Positions 1 through 6,175 of a stretch of 7,234 nucleotides of DNA are shown here, piece after piece. The DNA lies in contig JAJDAB010000490.1 in NCBI GenBank assembly GCA_029262095.1, forward strand, positions 1 through 7,234, written 5' to 3'. Below the pieces are notes generated by a model, which worked only from the letters and a program-made list of their open reading frames with translations, made no database searches and had not been told where the DNA came from. This DNA is from Candidatus Hydrogenedentota bacterium. GTDB taxonomy: Bacteria; Hydrogenedentota; Hydrogenedentia; Hydrogenedentales; SLHB01. How positions within the stretch are numbered: position 1 is the stretch's first letter; each line of letters opens with the position of its first letter. The position numbers and the translations under genes are program-made.

Positions 1-390
1 CTGGCGCAGATCGACGAGGTCCGCGAGCCGAAAACATTCGACAATCCTGCCCTGATCGCCCTTGTACGCCGTGATTTTGTGATGCCATACAATTAACGCG
101 GTCACCAACGGCTCAAGGTCAGCCCGGCCCGTTTCATCCAAGTATTCGCGCGCGATTTCCGCAGAGGGCTCTAAATAGTCGTTGTTTCCGCGCAGGACAA
201 AATCGATGTCGTGAAAAAATCCCGCAACCTCTAACGGGGCCATCAAGGCATCATCCGGGCCGTTCAAGAACAACGTGAAATTCATCATGCGGTAAAGATG
301 GTTGCGATACGCATCGTGACGTTCGCCCAGTTCACCTCGATACGTCTCCAACAATGCGTCGACCTCGGGGAATTTGGTCACCAGTTCCAT
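1..390 (-). CDS. HD-domain phosphohydrolase-like protein (partial, C-terminus beyond left edge)
   Basis: The reading frame is open from the ATG at 390 to the first base of the window, giving 130 residues with no stop, so the C-terminus is missing. A GGAG motif eight bases upstream of the ATG supports this start. The residues fit the metal-binding pattern of the HD superfamily: H31 in an YRNHLYR motif, the H60-D61 doublet in FFHDID, H103-H104 in WHHKIT, and D124 in RLADLVD. HD proteins of this kind are small cytoplasmic metal-dependent phosphohydrolases of about 200 residues, often of unknown substrate; nucleotides or phosphate esters are usual for the superfamily. No signal peptide or membrane segment is visible. 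It is divergent from the PQQ dehydrogenase gene, so it shares that upstream region but not a transcript. The HD assignment is fairly secure; the substrate is not known. Confidence 0.8.
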   Translation of the reverse strand, partial: MELVTKFPEVDALLETYRGELGERHDAYRNHLYRMMNFTLFLNGPDDALMAPLEVAGFFHDIDFVLRGNNDYLEPSAEIAREYLDETGRADLEPLVTALIVWHHKITAYKGDQGRIVECFRLADLVDLRQ

Positions 391-415
391 GAATGTAACT
401 CCAAAAACTTAGGTT

Positions 416-428
416 ACCTCCGACTATA
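416..428 (-). promoter_or_regulatory. Candidate -10 element for the HD-domain gene
   Basis: On the minus strand TATAGT (428 to 423) matches five of six bases of the sigma70 -10 consensus. Transcription would start near 416 and give a leader of about 26 bases before the ATG at 390. No good -35 box lies at the right distance (the hexamer 17 bases upstream is TTTTAG), so this is a weak call. Confidence 0.3.
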
Positions 429-488
429 CCGGATATTGCCTCCTCCTAAAACTGGATCACATCCAAGCCGCGGCCCTAGTCGAATCGG

Positions 489-517
489 TTGTCATCGACT
501 CGACAGCAATGTAGGCT
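489..517 (+). promoter_or_regulatory. Candidate sigma70 promoter for the PQQ dehydrogenase gene
   Basis: TTGTCA at 489-494 matches the -35 consensus at five of six bases. It is followed, 17 bases later, by TAGGCT at 512-517, which has the TAnnnT form of a -10 box. The start of transcription would be near 524, about 29 bases before the ATG at 553, leaving room for the ribosome site GGGAAGGA at 539-546. This is read by eye only. Confidence 0.45.
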
Positions 518-552
518 GACGAATCTGTTCAAGGATTTGGGAAGGACCATAC

Positions 553-2544
553 ATGACGATCCGGAAACCTATTCTACTGTTCACCGTAATTCTAGGTATG
601 GCGGCTGCGGCGAGCGCCCAATACGGCGCGCCGGGAGAAAACTGGCCGCACTACGCAGGCGATCACGGCTCGACTAAGTATTCATCGCTTGACCAAATCA
701 ACGCGGGGAATTTCAGCGAGGTCGAAGTTGCTTGGCGGTGGAATTCGCCGGATAACGCGCTTCAAGAATCGACGCCGTTTAAGCCTTTCCATTTTCGCGC
801 CACGCCCATTGTTGTCGATGGCGTCGCCTATGTCTCTACGGGGCTTTCCCAGGTGGCCGCGGTCGACATCACGTGTGGTGAGACCATGTGGGCCTATGAC
901 CCTAAGAGCTACGATCGAGGAATGGTCACGCACGGCATCGTTCAACACCGAGGTGTTGAATACTGGACCGATGGCGAGAAAGAACGCATCATCATCGCGA
1001 CCGGCGGTCGGCAACTGATTTCGCTTGATGCGAAAACGGGTGAACCCGATCCTGATTTCGCGGACGGCAAATCGGTCGACCTATTAAAAGACTTGGGACG
1101 GCGCATTCAAGGTCGAAATATCGGACACAACAAACCCACGGTCGTCCTCGGCAACACCATCGTCGTTGCGTCAATTATCATGGACTTCCCGACCATCAAG
1201 TCCAATCCGCCCGGTTTCATCCGGGGGTACGACGTACATACAGGCAAACAGAAGTGGATATTTCACACGATTCCTCAGGCCGGTGAGTTCGGTGTGGAAA
1301 CCTGGGAAAACGATTCGTGGAAGTACACCGGCAATACGAACGCGTGGTCGTTGATGACCGCCGATCCCGAATTGGGATATCTCTATTTGCCAATGGGGGC
1401 GCCCACAAGCGATTACTACGGCGGCCACCGGCACGGCGACAACTTATTTTCGCAAAGCCTGCTTTGCTTAGACGCCGCGACCGGCAAACGGGTCTGGCAT
1501 TTTCAGGCGGTACACCACGGTATCTGGGATTACGATTTTCCGAGTGCGCCGAATCTCATCGACATCACGGTAGATGGCAAGGAAATCAAAGCGGTTGCCG
1601 CAGTCACAAAACAAGGGTTCACATATGTGTTCGATCGCGCCACCGGTGAACCGGTTTGGCCTATTGAAGAACGCGCGGTGAATACCGGCACAGCCGTTAC
1701 AGGCGAAAAACTGTCACCTACACAACCGTTTCCCACGAAACCGCCCGCGTTCGAACGCCAGGGCATATCGGAAGACGATCTCATTGACTTCACACCGGAA
1801 CTACGAAAAGAAGCCTTGGCAATAATCGATTCGTACGTCGTCGGTCCCCTGTTCACACCTAACATCGAATCGGGTCACGATGGCAAAGAGGCATTGCTTC
1901 AACTCCCGGGAACCATAGGTGGCGCCAACTGGCCGGGTGCCGCAGTCGATCCCGAAGCCGGAATGTTATACGTCCAATCCCAGACACAACCTTCCGCCAT
2001 CTCGTTGATCAAGCCGGACCCGAACCGGTCAAACCTAAACTATGTATTGAACGGCGCGATGAAAGGGGACGGCACAGAAGACCTCTCGGCTCCGGTATTC
2101 GGGCCGCAAGGCCTCCCAATCATCAAGCCGCCCTACCGGCGCATCACGGCCATCGACCTCAATAAAGGCGATATCGCGTGGCAAATCCCTTTGGGCGACG
2201 GTCCACGCGATCACCCCGCGGTTAAACACCTCGACCTAGGACCATTGGGCTCCCGATTCCCGAAAGAGATTTTGGCGGAAGGTGGTATCTTGGCGACCAA
2301 GACGCTGCTATTCACGATTCTCGCCGACGTCGACGAACTCGGTGATCGTAGCGCGAACGGCTCCTGGCTTGTAGCCCTGGACAAGCAGACGGGCGACGAG
2401 GTCGGGCGGGTCAAAGTTGACCGACACCTGCATAGCTCGCCGATGACCGCCATGTTCGATGGTCGCCAATACATTATGGTTGCGGGTGGTGGCCGCGCGG
2501 AGCCCGCCGAACTGATCGCGTTTGCGCTGCAGGAATCAGAATGA
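553..2544 (+). CDS. Periplasmic PQQ-dependent dehydrogenase (Gcd-type quinoprotein, no membrane anchor)
   Basis: This 663-residue quinoprotein should oxidise an alcohol or sugar in the periplasm using pyrroloquinoline quinone. The ATG at 553 follows GGGAAGGA with a six-base gap. Residues 1-22 form a Sec signal peptide with likely cleavage after ASA. The rest is an eight-bladed beta-propeller with repeated blade motifs such as LDAKTGE, YDVHTGKQKW and LDAATGKRVW. Compared from memory with E. coli Gcd, HHGIWDYD (321-328) aligns with HHDLWDMD, so D326 matches the catalytic base D466. K353 lies 27 residues later, as K493 does in E. coli. The five N-terminal membrane helices of Gcd are absent, and there is no CxxCH, so an external electron acceptor is needed. 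The position of E. coli H262, which affects sugar specificity, appears to be L98, so glucose is not a safe substrate call. It lies 103 bases upstream of the copper monooxygenase gene on the same strand. Confidence 0.9.
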   Translation: MTIRKPILLFTVILGMAAAASAQYGAPGENWPHYAGDHGSTKYSSLDQINAGNFSEVEVAWRWNSPDNALQESTPFKPFHFRATPIVVDGVAYVSTGLSQVAAVDITCGETMWAYDPKSYDRGMVTHGIVQHRGVEYWTDGEKERIIIATGGRQLISLDAKTGEPDPDFADGKSVDLLKDLGRRIQGRNIGHNKPTVVLGNTIVVASIIMDFPTIKSNPPGFIRGYDVHTGKQKWIFHTIPQAGEFGVETWENDSWKYTGNTNAWSLMTADPELGYLYLPMGAPTSDYYGGHRHGDNLFSQSLLCLDAATGKRVWHFQAVHHGIWDYDFPSAPNLIDITVDGKEIKAVAAVTKQGFTYVFDRATGEPVWPIEERAVNTGTAVTGEKLSPTQPFPTKPPAFERQGISEDDLIDFTPELRKEALAIIDSYVVGPLFTPNIESGHDGKEALLQLPGTIGGANWPGAAVDPEAGMLYVQSQTQPSAISLIKPDPNRSNLNYVLNGAMKGDGTEDLSAPVFGPQGLPIIKPPYRRITAIDLNKGDIAWQIPLGDGPRDHPAVKHLDLGPLGSRFPKEILAEGGILATKTLLFTILADVDELGDRSANGSWLVALDKQTGDEVGRVKVDRHLHSSPMTAMFDGRQYIMVAGGGRAEPAELIAFALQESE

Positions 2545-2546
2545 CC

Positions 2547-2577
2547 GTTTCGCCGTTTAGGCATGCGCTTGCGAAAC
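2547..2577 (+). other. Inverted repeat directly after the dehydrogenase stop codon
   Basis: GTTTCGC at 2547-2553 pairs perfectly with GCGAAAC at 2571-2577, with a 17-base loop, and starts two bases after the stop codon. There is no run of T after it, so it does not look like a classical intrinsic terminator. It could slow 3' decay of the dehydrogenase mRNA or partly uncouple the two genes. Its right arm overlaps the candidate promoter of the next gene. Confidence 0.4.
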
Positions 2578-2598
2578 ACAAAATATCCGTCGTATCAT
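2569..2598 (+). promoter_or_regulatory. Candidate internal promoter for the copper monooxygenase gene
   Basis: TTGCGA at 2569-2574 (four of six) and TATCAT at 2593-2598 (five of six) are separated by 18 bases. Transcription would start near 2605 and give a leader of about 43 bases before the ATG at 2648. It would allow expression apart from the upstream gene, but read-through from the dehydrogenase promoter remains equally possible. Confidence 0.35.
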
Positions 2599-2647
2599 TG
2601 CTGTCCACAGGCAGTTCCAAACTCGGGCAGATGAAGGAACGTCATTC

Positions 2648-3997
2648 ATGAAAAAGCTTTCCACCCTCGCAATAGCTTTGGTGCTCACGCCAATCGCGTT
2701 CGCAGACGGCGACGCCGTCAAGCATCCAACATTTTCAAAAGACATCGCGCCGATCTTGCAGGAGAATTGTCAGGGCTGCCATCGTCCCGGCCAAATCGGC
2801 CCGATGCCATTATTGTCCTATGAAGATACACGCCCTTGGGCGAAGGCGATTCAAAAACAAGTCGCCAGCCGCACGATGCCTCCGTGGTTTGCGCATCCGG
2901 ATTCGCGTGCCATGAAAGGCGATCTGAATCTGACAGGTCAGGAAATCGACACCGTCGTTGCATGGGTGGAAGAAGGCTCGAAACGGGGCAACCCGAAGGA
3001 CATACCCGCGCCGCTCAAATTTGAAACGTACGAAGGCGGTTGGCAATTGGGCAATCCAGACATCGTCATGTCATATCCAATTCCGAATCCTGTGGGCAAA
3101 GAGGTCGACGATGAATACCGGTGCTTCCCGATTGAATTGGGACTCGATCATGAAGTGTGGTTGAAAGGGGTCGAATTCAAAGCGGGGAACAGTAAAGTCG
3201 TTCACCATTTTATTTTGTTCGACGACACGACCGGCACCATACCAAGGATGGACGCCGAAACGCCGGAGCCCGGTTGCGAGTGTGGTCAGATGGATAGCGC
3301 ACTAGCAGGTAGTGACATTCTCCAAATGTGGGCGCCGGGCAATGTAGCACCCATGCCTGCACGGGGCATTGCGAAGCGCATTAAGAAGGGCGCGAACCTG
3401 GTCCTGCAAATTCATTACCACAACGTCACCGGTGCGGACGCCGTGGACCAATCCGAATTCGCGCTACACCTGGCGAAGCCGGACGAGATCATCATGAAAG
3501 AAATGAATGGACAACTCGTTTCGCAGTGGGTGCTGGATATCAAAGCGGGCGACCCGAATTCGGAACACGAAGCGCGGTGGGTAGCCAACCGCGACATCAC
3601 GGCCTACACCACTGGCGCGCACATGCATTACCGCGGCAAAGACATGGGCCTCTGGGCGACGACGCCGGATGGCGCGAAGGAAACGCTGATTTGGGTGCCG
3701 AACTACGACTTCAATTGGCAGTTTAGCTATGAATTCGTCGAACCATTCAAAGCGCCAAAGGGTACCGAGTTTCTGATGGTCGCCCATCACGACAATTCGG
3801 AGAACAATCAGTACAACCCAGTGATCCCACCGGTCGATGTTAAATGGGGTTTGGCGACTTCGGACGAGATGGCGTTTTCCGGTATCAGTTTCACCTACGA
3901 CGATGAAGCATTGAACATTACACCGCAGGTGCCATCGCCGGAAGTAATTGCTCGCTTGCAAGGTAAGAAGCAGAGCGTGCAAGTGGGCGGCGACTGA
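2648..3997 (+). CDS. Cytochrome c - copper type II (PHM/DBH-like) monooxygenase fusion, secreted
   Basis: The 449-residue protein starts at an ATG preceded by AAGGA nine bases upstream and has a Sec signal peptide of about 19 residues ending in AFA. Residues 26-112 are a small cytochrome c domain with the haem site CQGCH (41-45) and a TMPPW motif whose M77 is a candidate distal haem ligand. Residues 135-430 resemble the catalytic core of peptidylglycine/dopamine monooxygenases. H186-H187 (VVHHF) and H256 (LQIHYH) match the CuH ligands. H325 and H327 (AHMHYRG) and M408 (TSDEM) match the CuM ligands. Spacings are close to rat PHM (His107/108, His172, His242/244, Met314), and LVLQIHYH and SDEM match PHM text directly. 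The family inserts one oxygen atom into a C-H bond using two coppers and an outside reductant; here the haem domain could deliver the electrons. The substrate is unknown. It follows the PQQ dehydrogenase and is convergent with the next operon. Confidence 0.9.
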   Translation: MKKLSTLAIALVLTPIAFADGDAVKHPTFSKDIAPILQENCQGCHRPGQIGPMPLLSYEDTRPWAKAIQKQVASRTMPPWFAHPDSRAMKGDLNLTGQEIDTVVAWVEEGSKRGNPKDIPAPLKFETYEGGWQLGNPDIVMSYPIPNPVGKEVDDEYRCFPIELGLDHEVWLKGVEFKAGNSKVVHHFILFDDTTGTIPRMDAETPEPGCECGQMDSALAGSDILQMWAPGNVAPMPARGIAKRIKKGANLVLQIHYHNVTGADAVDQSEFALHLAKPDEIIMKEMNGQLVSQWVLDIKAGDPNSEHEARWVANRDITAYTTGAHMHYRGKDMGLWATTPDGAKETLIWVPNYDFNWQFSYEFVEPFKAPKGTEFLMVAHHDNSENNQYNPVIPPVDVKWGLATSDEMAFSGISFTYDDEALNITPQVPSPEVIARLQGKKQSVQVGGD

Positions 3998-4072
3998 TTA
4001 TATTTGCGGAACGGATGGTTTTCGCCCGACGCCGGAGATCCTTCGCCACAATTAAGATCAATATTTCGTCCT

Positions 4073-4103
4073 GAGTAGATCCCTCGACTTCGCTCGGGAT
4101 GAC
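4073..4103 (-). repeat. Palindromic dispersed intergenic repeat, copy A
   Basis: Read on the minus strand this 31-base unit begins GTCATCCCGAGCGAAG and ends GGATCTACTC. It aligns with copy B at 5937-5966 at 26 of 31 columns. An inner stem pairs 4079-4083 (ATCCC) with 4096-4100 (GGGAT). A longer outer stem pairs 4067-4075 with 4093-4104, containing one G-T wobble and a three-base bulge. The sequence type, and the peptide VIPSEVEGS that arises when it is translated, recur between genes in many unrelated bacterial genomes (from memory). It sits between two convergent genes and may act as a two-way transcription end. Confidence 0.75.
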
Positions 4104-4120
4104 GCTTGATTGTTTGAGTA

Positions 4121-4807
4121 CTACCAAATCCCGGGCACGATCCGACACCGCGCCCGTTTCATGTAATCGGTGTACTCCGGAAACATTTCTCGCAAGCTCC
4201 GTTCCTCAACGATCATCCGCGCAGTGAGCAATCCAAGAACGATTGGCAGTACAAAAAGGCTCGCAAAACTCTCCAGCCACAAACCGAGTCCGGCCAAATA
4301 CACGAGCAATCCGGAATAAAATGGATGGCGCACAATTCCGTAAAGCCCGGTAACGATTAAGGTTTGCCCCCGATCGGATTGGTCCTTGACGATGGGCGCG
4401 GCGAAGGCGTTTTGATACAACGCCGTCATGATCGTCCCCATACCCGCAAAGCACGCTATCGCTCCTACGATCGACAGCCATAGTGGCGGTGCGGGAAACC
4501 AGCGCAAATGGAATACCTCTATGGGAATGCTCACCACGAACCCGAGATTGGTTAGCATTAAGAACAAGGTGATCACTCGGTCCGCCTTGGGTTGGCTCTT
4601 GGCCACCACCGGTTGGAAGCGAGCCTCCAGGCTCGCGGGGGAGTACTTGGCGAGCGCGATGATCGCGGCTTGAACGCAAAGGCCATGTGATACGAGAAAG
4701 GTGATCGCTCGCGGCCAGTTCAATGTGCCCGCGGGTATCAACAACAAAGCAGATAAGAAAGATACCTGTATGAGTCCCGCGAACATACCCTTAATGAGCA
4801 ATTTCAT
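4121..4807 (-). CDS. ICMT-like integral-membrane methyltransferase
   Basis: The 228-residue protein is strongly hydrophobic, with about five or six membrane helices (roughly 8-26, 34-54, 77-99, 107-131 and 165-200). The C-terminal part has the pattern of the isoprenylcysteine carboxyl methyltransferase (ICMT) and phospholipid methyltransferase superfamily: GLYGIVRHPFYSG at 154-166 with R160, H161 and P162, the E201-E202 pair, and the tail EYTDYMKRARCRIVPG. This region binds S-adenosylmethionine in characterised members. Bacterial members have diverse or unknown substrates (lipids, thiols, small hydrophobic acids), and no prenylated protein is implied. The ATG at 4807 is preceded by GGAGG about eight bases upstream. 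It lies 19 bases after the stop of the di-haem cytochrome gene, so the two are almost certainly co-transcribed. The family is clear; the substrate is not. Confidence 0.85.
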   Translation of the reverse strand: MKLLIKGMFAGLIQVSFLSALLLIPAGTLNWPRAITFLVSHGLCVQAAIIALAKYSPASLEARFQPVVAKSQPKADRVITLFLMLTNLGFVVSIPIEVFHLRWFPAPPLWLSIVGAIACFAGMGTIMTALYQNAFAAPIVKDQSDRGQTLIVTGLYGIVRHPFYSGLLVYLAGLGLWLESFASLFVLPIVLGLLTARMIVEERSLREMFPEYTDYMKRARCRIVPGIW

Positions 4808-4826
4808 TCCGCCACCCTCCAGCCGA

Positions 4827-5855
4827 TCAATCCAAGGAACGAATCCAATCTCGAATCAAAGTTACGCCTTCCTCGTGCACCACGGTCCGCATGATCTGCG
4901 GCATCCGCACCGCAGCTTCGGTCGACAGCATCCGCTGAAGTAAAAATGAGCTATCCGGGTCTCCCGGCTTGATTGCAAAGTACAAATCCATTGAAGCACG
5001 ACCAGCCGACGTAGGGCGTTTCATAATGCCGCGATGAACCGGGTTGGTCTGCGCGTAGGATAAATCCAAGTCTGTGTGACTCCCCAATCCATTAGGGTTA
5101 TGGCAGTGTGCACAATTCATATCGAGATACGCCCTCACTCGTGCATCCAGCTCAACGGATTGGTCGTCCCACTTTGGCGTTCGCACGATCGCACTGGGAT
5201 CGGATAGGCCGGACAACACACCAATCGCGGAAAGATACTCCAGTTGATTGCGCGAATCGCCGTCAAGACTCGCATCCCGATTGATGTGACGCGCCTTAAA
5301 TCCCAACGGTTCTACGACTTCTCCCCTACGATGGCATTGTTTGCATTGATTCATATTTGGCACAAAGTAGGTGGTGCTTCGCTCGTTTCCGCCGGGCGCA
5401 CGCCAAGACACCGGGACGCGTTTTCCGGCAATTGCGAGATGCGCTTCTGTCTCCTCTTCGTTCCATGCATACGCCGCACCGTCCCATCCGGATGCGCGAT
5501 TTATCATCACCCGGGTCTCGACTAGATCAAGACCGTCGCCCGACAGCTCCGGATACGCAAACGTCTTGATCAATGCCGCGCCTATAGGGAATGCAAGTGT
5601 GCCGTCCGCTTGGAACTCGATCGATGTACCGTCCGGCACGTACACGAACCGGTATTTTTCGGAGTAATCCGAGAACAGCGGCGTAATGACATCGTATGGA
5701 ATCAACCCTTCATTTGGGATTTGCTTCTCGGCATCAACAAACAGCCTGAACTCTGATAGCTGACGAGGAAACGGATCATTGGCATCAATAACGACATCCG
5801 AGTCAGCGAACGCGGTAACCGTAATGATTCCGACTAGAGGAAAAAGTATCTTCAC
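4827..5855 (-). CDS. Di-haem c-type cytochrome, SO2930/HNE_0200-like family
   Basis: The chosen start is the GTG at 5855, giving 342 residues. It places a canonical Sec signal peptide (MKILFPLVG start, cleavage after AFA at residue 17) at the very N-terminus. An in-frame GTG at 5891 would add 12 residues that contain acidic positions, lack a ribosome site, and fall upstream of the predicted transcription start near 5886. Two haem c sites are visible: CKQCH at 171-175 and CAHCH at 248-252, the second in the usual DMNCAHCHNPNG context. A late RMPQI motif offers M318 as a possible ligand. The N-terminal half (FRLFVDAEKQIPNEGLIPYD, then SDYSEKYRFVYVPDG) matches what I recall of the SO2930/HNE_0200 family of periplasmic electron carriers of unknown partner. 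It is the first gene of a two-gene operon with the ICMT-like methyltransferase. Family placement is from memory; the two haem sites are seen directly. Confidence 0.8.
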   Translation of the reverse strand: MKILFPLVGIITVTAFADSDVVIDANDPFPRQLSEFRLFVDAEKQIPNEGLIPYDVITPLFSDYSEKYRFVYVPDGTSIEFQADGTLAFPIGAALIKTFAYPELSGDGLDLVETRVMINRASGWDGAAYAWNEEETEAHLAIAGKRVPVSWRAPGGNERSTTYFVPNMNQCKQCHRRGEVVEPLGFKARHINRDASLDGDSRNQLEYLSAIGVLSGLSDPSAIVRTPKWDDQSVELDARVRAYLDMNCAHCHNPNGLGSHTDLDLSYAQTNPVHRGIMKRPTSAGRASMDLYFAIKPGDPDSSFLLQRMLSTEAAVRMPQIMRTVVHEEGVTLIRDWIRSLD

Positions 5856-5892
5856 GAAAACGTCGTCCAATTCCGGTAACGAAAGAATCACA

Positions 5893-5922
5893 ATTTTAGC
5901 GTAATCAGACGTGAATTGTATC
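5893..5922 (-). promoter_or_regulatory. Candidate promoter of the di-haem cytochrome / methyltransferase operon
   Basis: On the minus strand GATACA (5922 to 5917, three of six) is followed after 18 bases by TAAAAT (5898 to 5893, five of six). Transcription would begin near 5886. That would leave a leader of about 30 bases before the GTG at 5855 and would exclude the upstream GTG at 5891, which supports the shorter protein. Confidence 0.35.
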
Positions 5923-5936
5923 GGAGCATACGTTCT

Positions 5937-5966
5937 GTCTTTCCGAACGAAGTGAGGAATCTACTC
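5937..5966 (+). repeat. Palindromic dispersed intergenic repeat, copy B
   Basis: This 30-base unit begins GTCTTTCCGAACGAAG and ends GAATCTACTC, and aligns with copy A in inverted orientation with four substitutions and one gap. TTCC at 5941-5944 pairs with GGAA at 5956-5959. In copy A the matching third pair is C-G where here it is T-A, a compensatory change. It lies about 40 bases upstream of the predicted cytochrome promoter, in a non-coding stretch. Confidence 0.7.
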
Positions 5967-6137
5967 GAACCGCATCGATAATATAAGGTATCTGGGCGAA
6001 ACTAACGCCCCGAAAACATCCCTTACATGCGTTCGGGCTCGCGTCTCGCAGTGAGTTGAACGACGACATCAGCGCGTGTACGACGAGCTAAACATGGACA
6101 CGCCATTAGTCGGTTTGCTCGCATAGACAAGACACCA

Positions 6138-6147
6138 CGTTGCAACG
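6138..6147. promoter_or_regulatory. Perfect palindrome CGTTGCAACG upstream of the ABC ATPase gene, possible operator
   Basis: The ten-base sequence is its own reverse complement and ends 28 bases before the ATG at 6176. A weak promoter-like pair overlaps it: TTGCAA at 6140-6145 and, 18 bases later, TACTTT at 6164-6169. A dimeric repressor bound here would cover the -35 region. A palindrome of this length can arise by chance, so confidence is low. Confidence 0.2.
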
Positions 6148-6175
6148 GCATTGACGCGCACGTTACTTTGTGTGC

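Larger units (their letters stand above)
5856..6175. other. Divergent intergenic region between the cytochrome and ABC-transporter operons
   Basis: These 320 bases hold no convincing gene on either strand and no tRNA-like cloverleaf that I can see. They contain the candidate cytochrome promoter (5893-5922), repeat copy B (5937-5966), a small GGGCG/CGCCC hairpin at 5994-6010 with no T-run, and the perfect ten-base palindrome CGTTGCAACG at 6138-6147 upstream of the transporter gene. The stretch from about 6011 to 6137 shows nothing I can name. Confidence 0.7.

Noticed and set aside
439..447. AGGAGGAGG on the minus strand as a ribosome site for a small leader gene.
   Set aside because: No ATG, GTG or TTG lies at a suitable distance downstream; the HD gene has its own GGAG site nearer its ATG.
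298..519. A 73-codon plus-strand frame across the HD gene start and the dehydrogenase promoter.
   Set aside because: It opposes the real HD reading frame, has no family resemblance and overlaps the predicted promoter.
1513..1536. WDYD in the PQQ dehydrogenase as a lanthanide-binding signature like that of XoxF methanol dehydrogenases.
   Set aside because: The Gcd family normally has D-x-D here (E. coli has WDMD) and uses Mg or Ca, so the second aspartate is not diagnostic.
3464..3982. A 172-codon minus-strand frame inside the monooxygenase gene (and a similar 174-codon one at 6463-6987 in the OppD-type gene).
   Set aside because: Both lie wholly within strongly supported genes on the other strand and show no domain pattern.
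3918..4148. A 76-codon minus-strand frame between the monooxygenase and methyltransferase genes.
   Set aside because: It overlaps the ends of both genes, and its middle encodes VIPSEVEGS, the peptide produced by translating the dispersed repeat. This is a hallmark of spurious proteins.
4121..4807. The ICMT-like protein as an MddA-type methanethiol methyltransferase or NnrU-type protein.
   Set aside because: Both are membrane proteins of related topology, but the RHPFYSG and tail motifs are common to the whole superfamily and nothing specific to either is visible.
5994..6010. GGGCG/CGCCC hairpin as a transcription terminator.
   Set aside because: There is no T-run on either strand, and it lies between divergent genes where no transcript needs to end.
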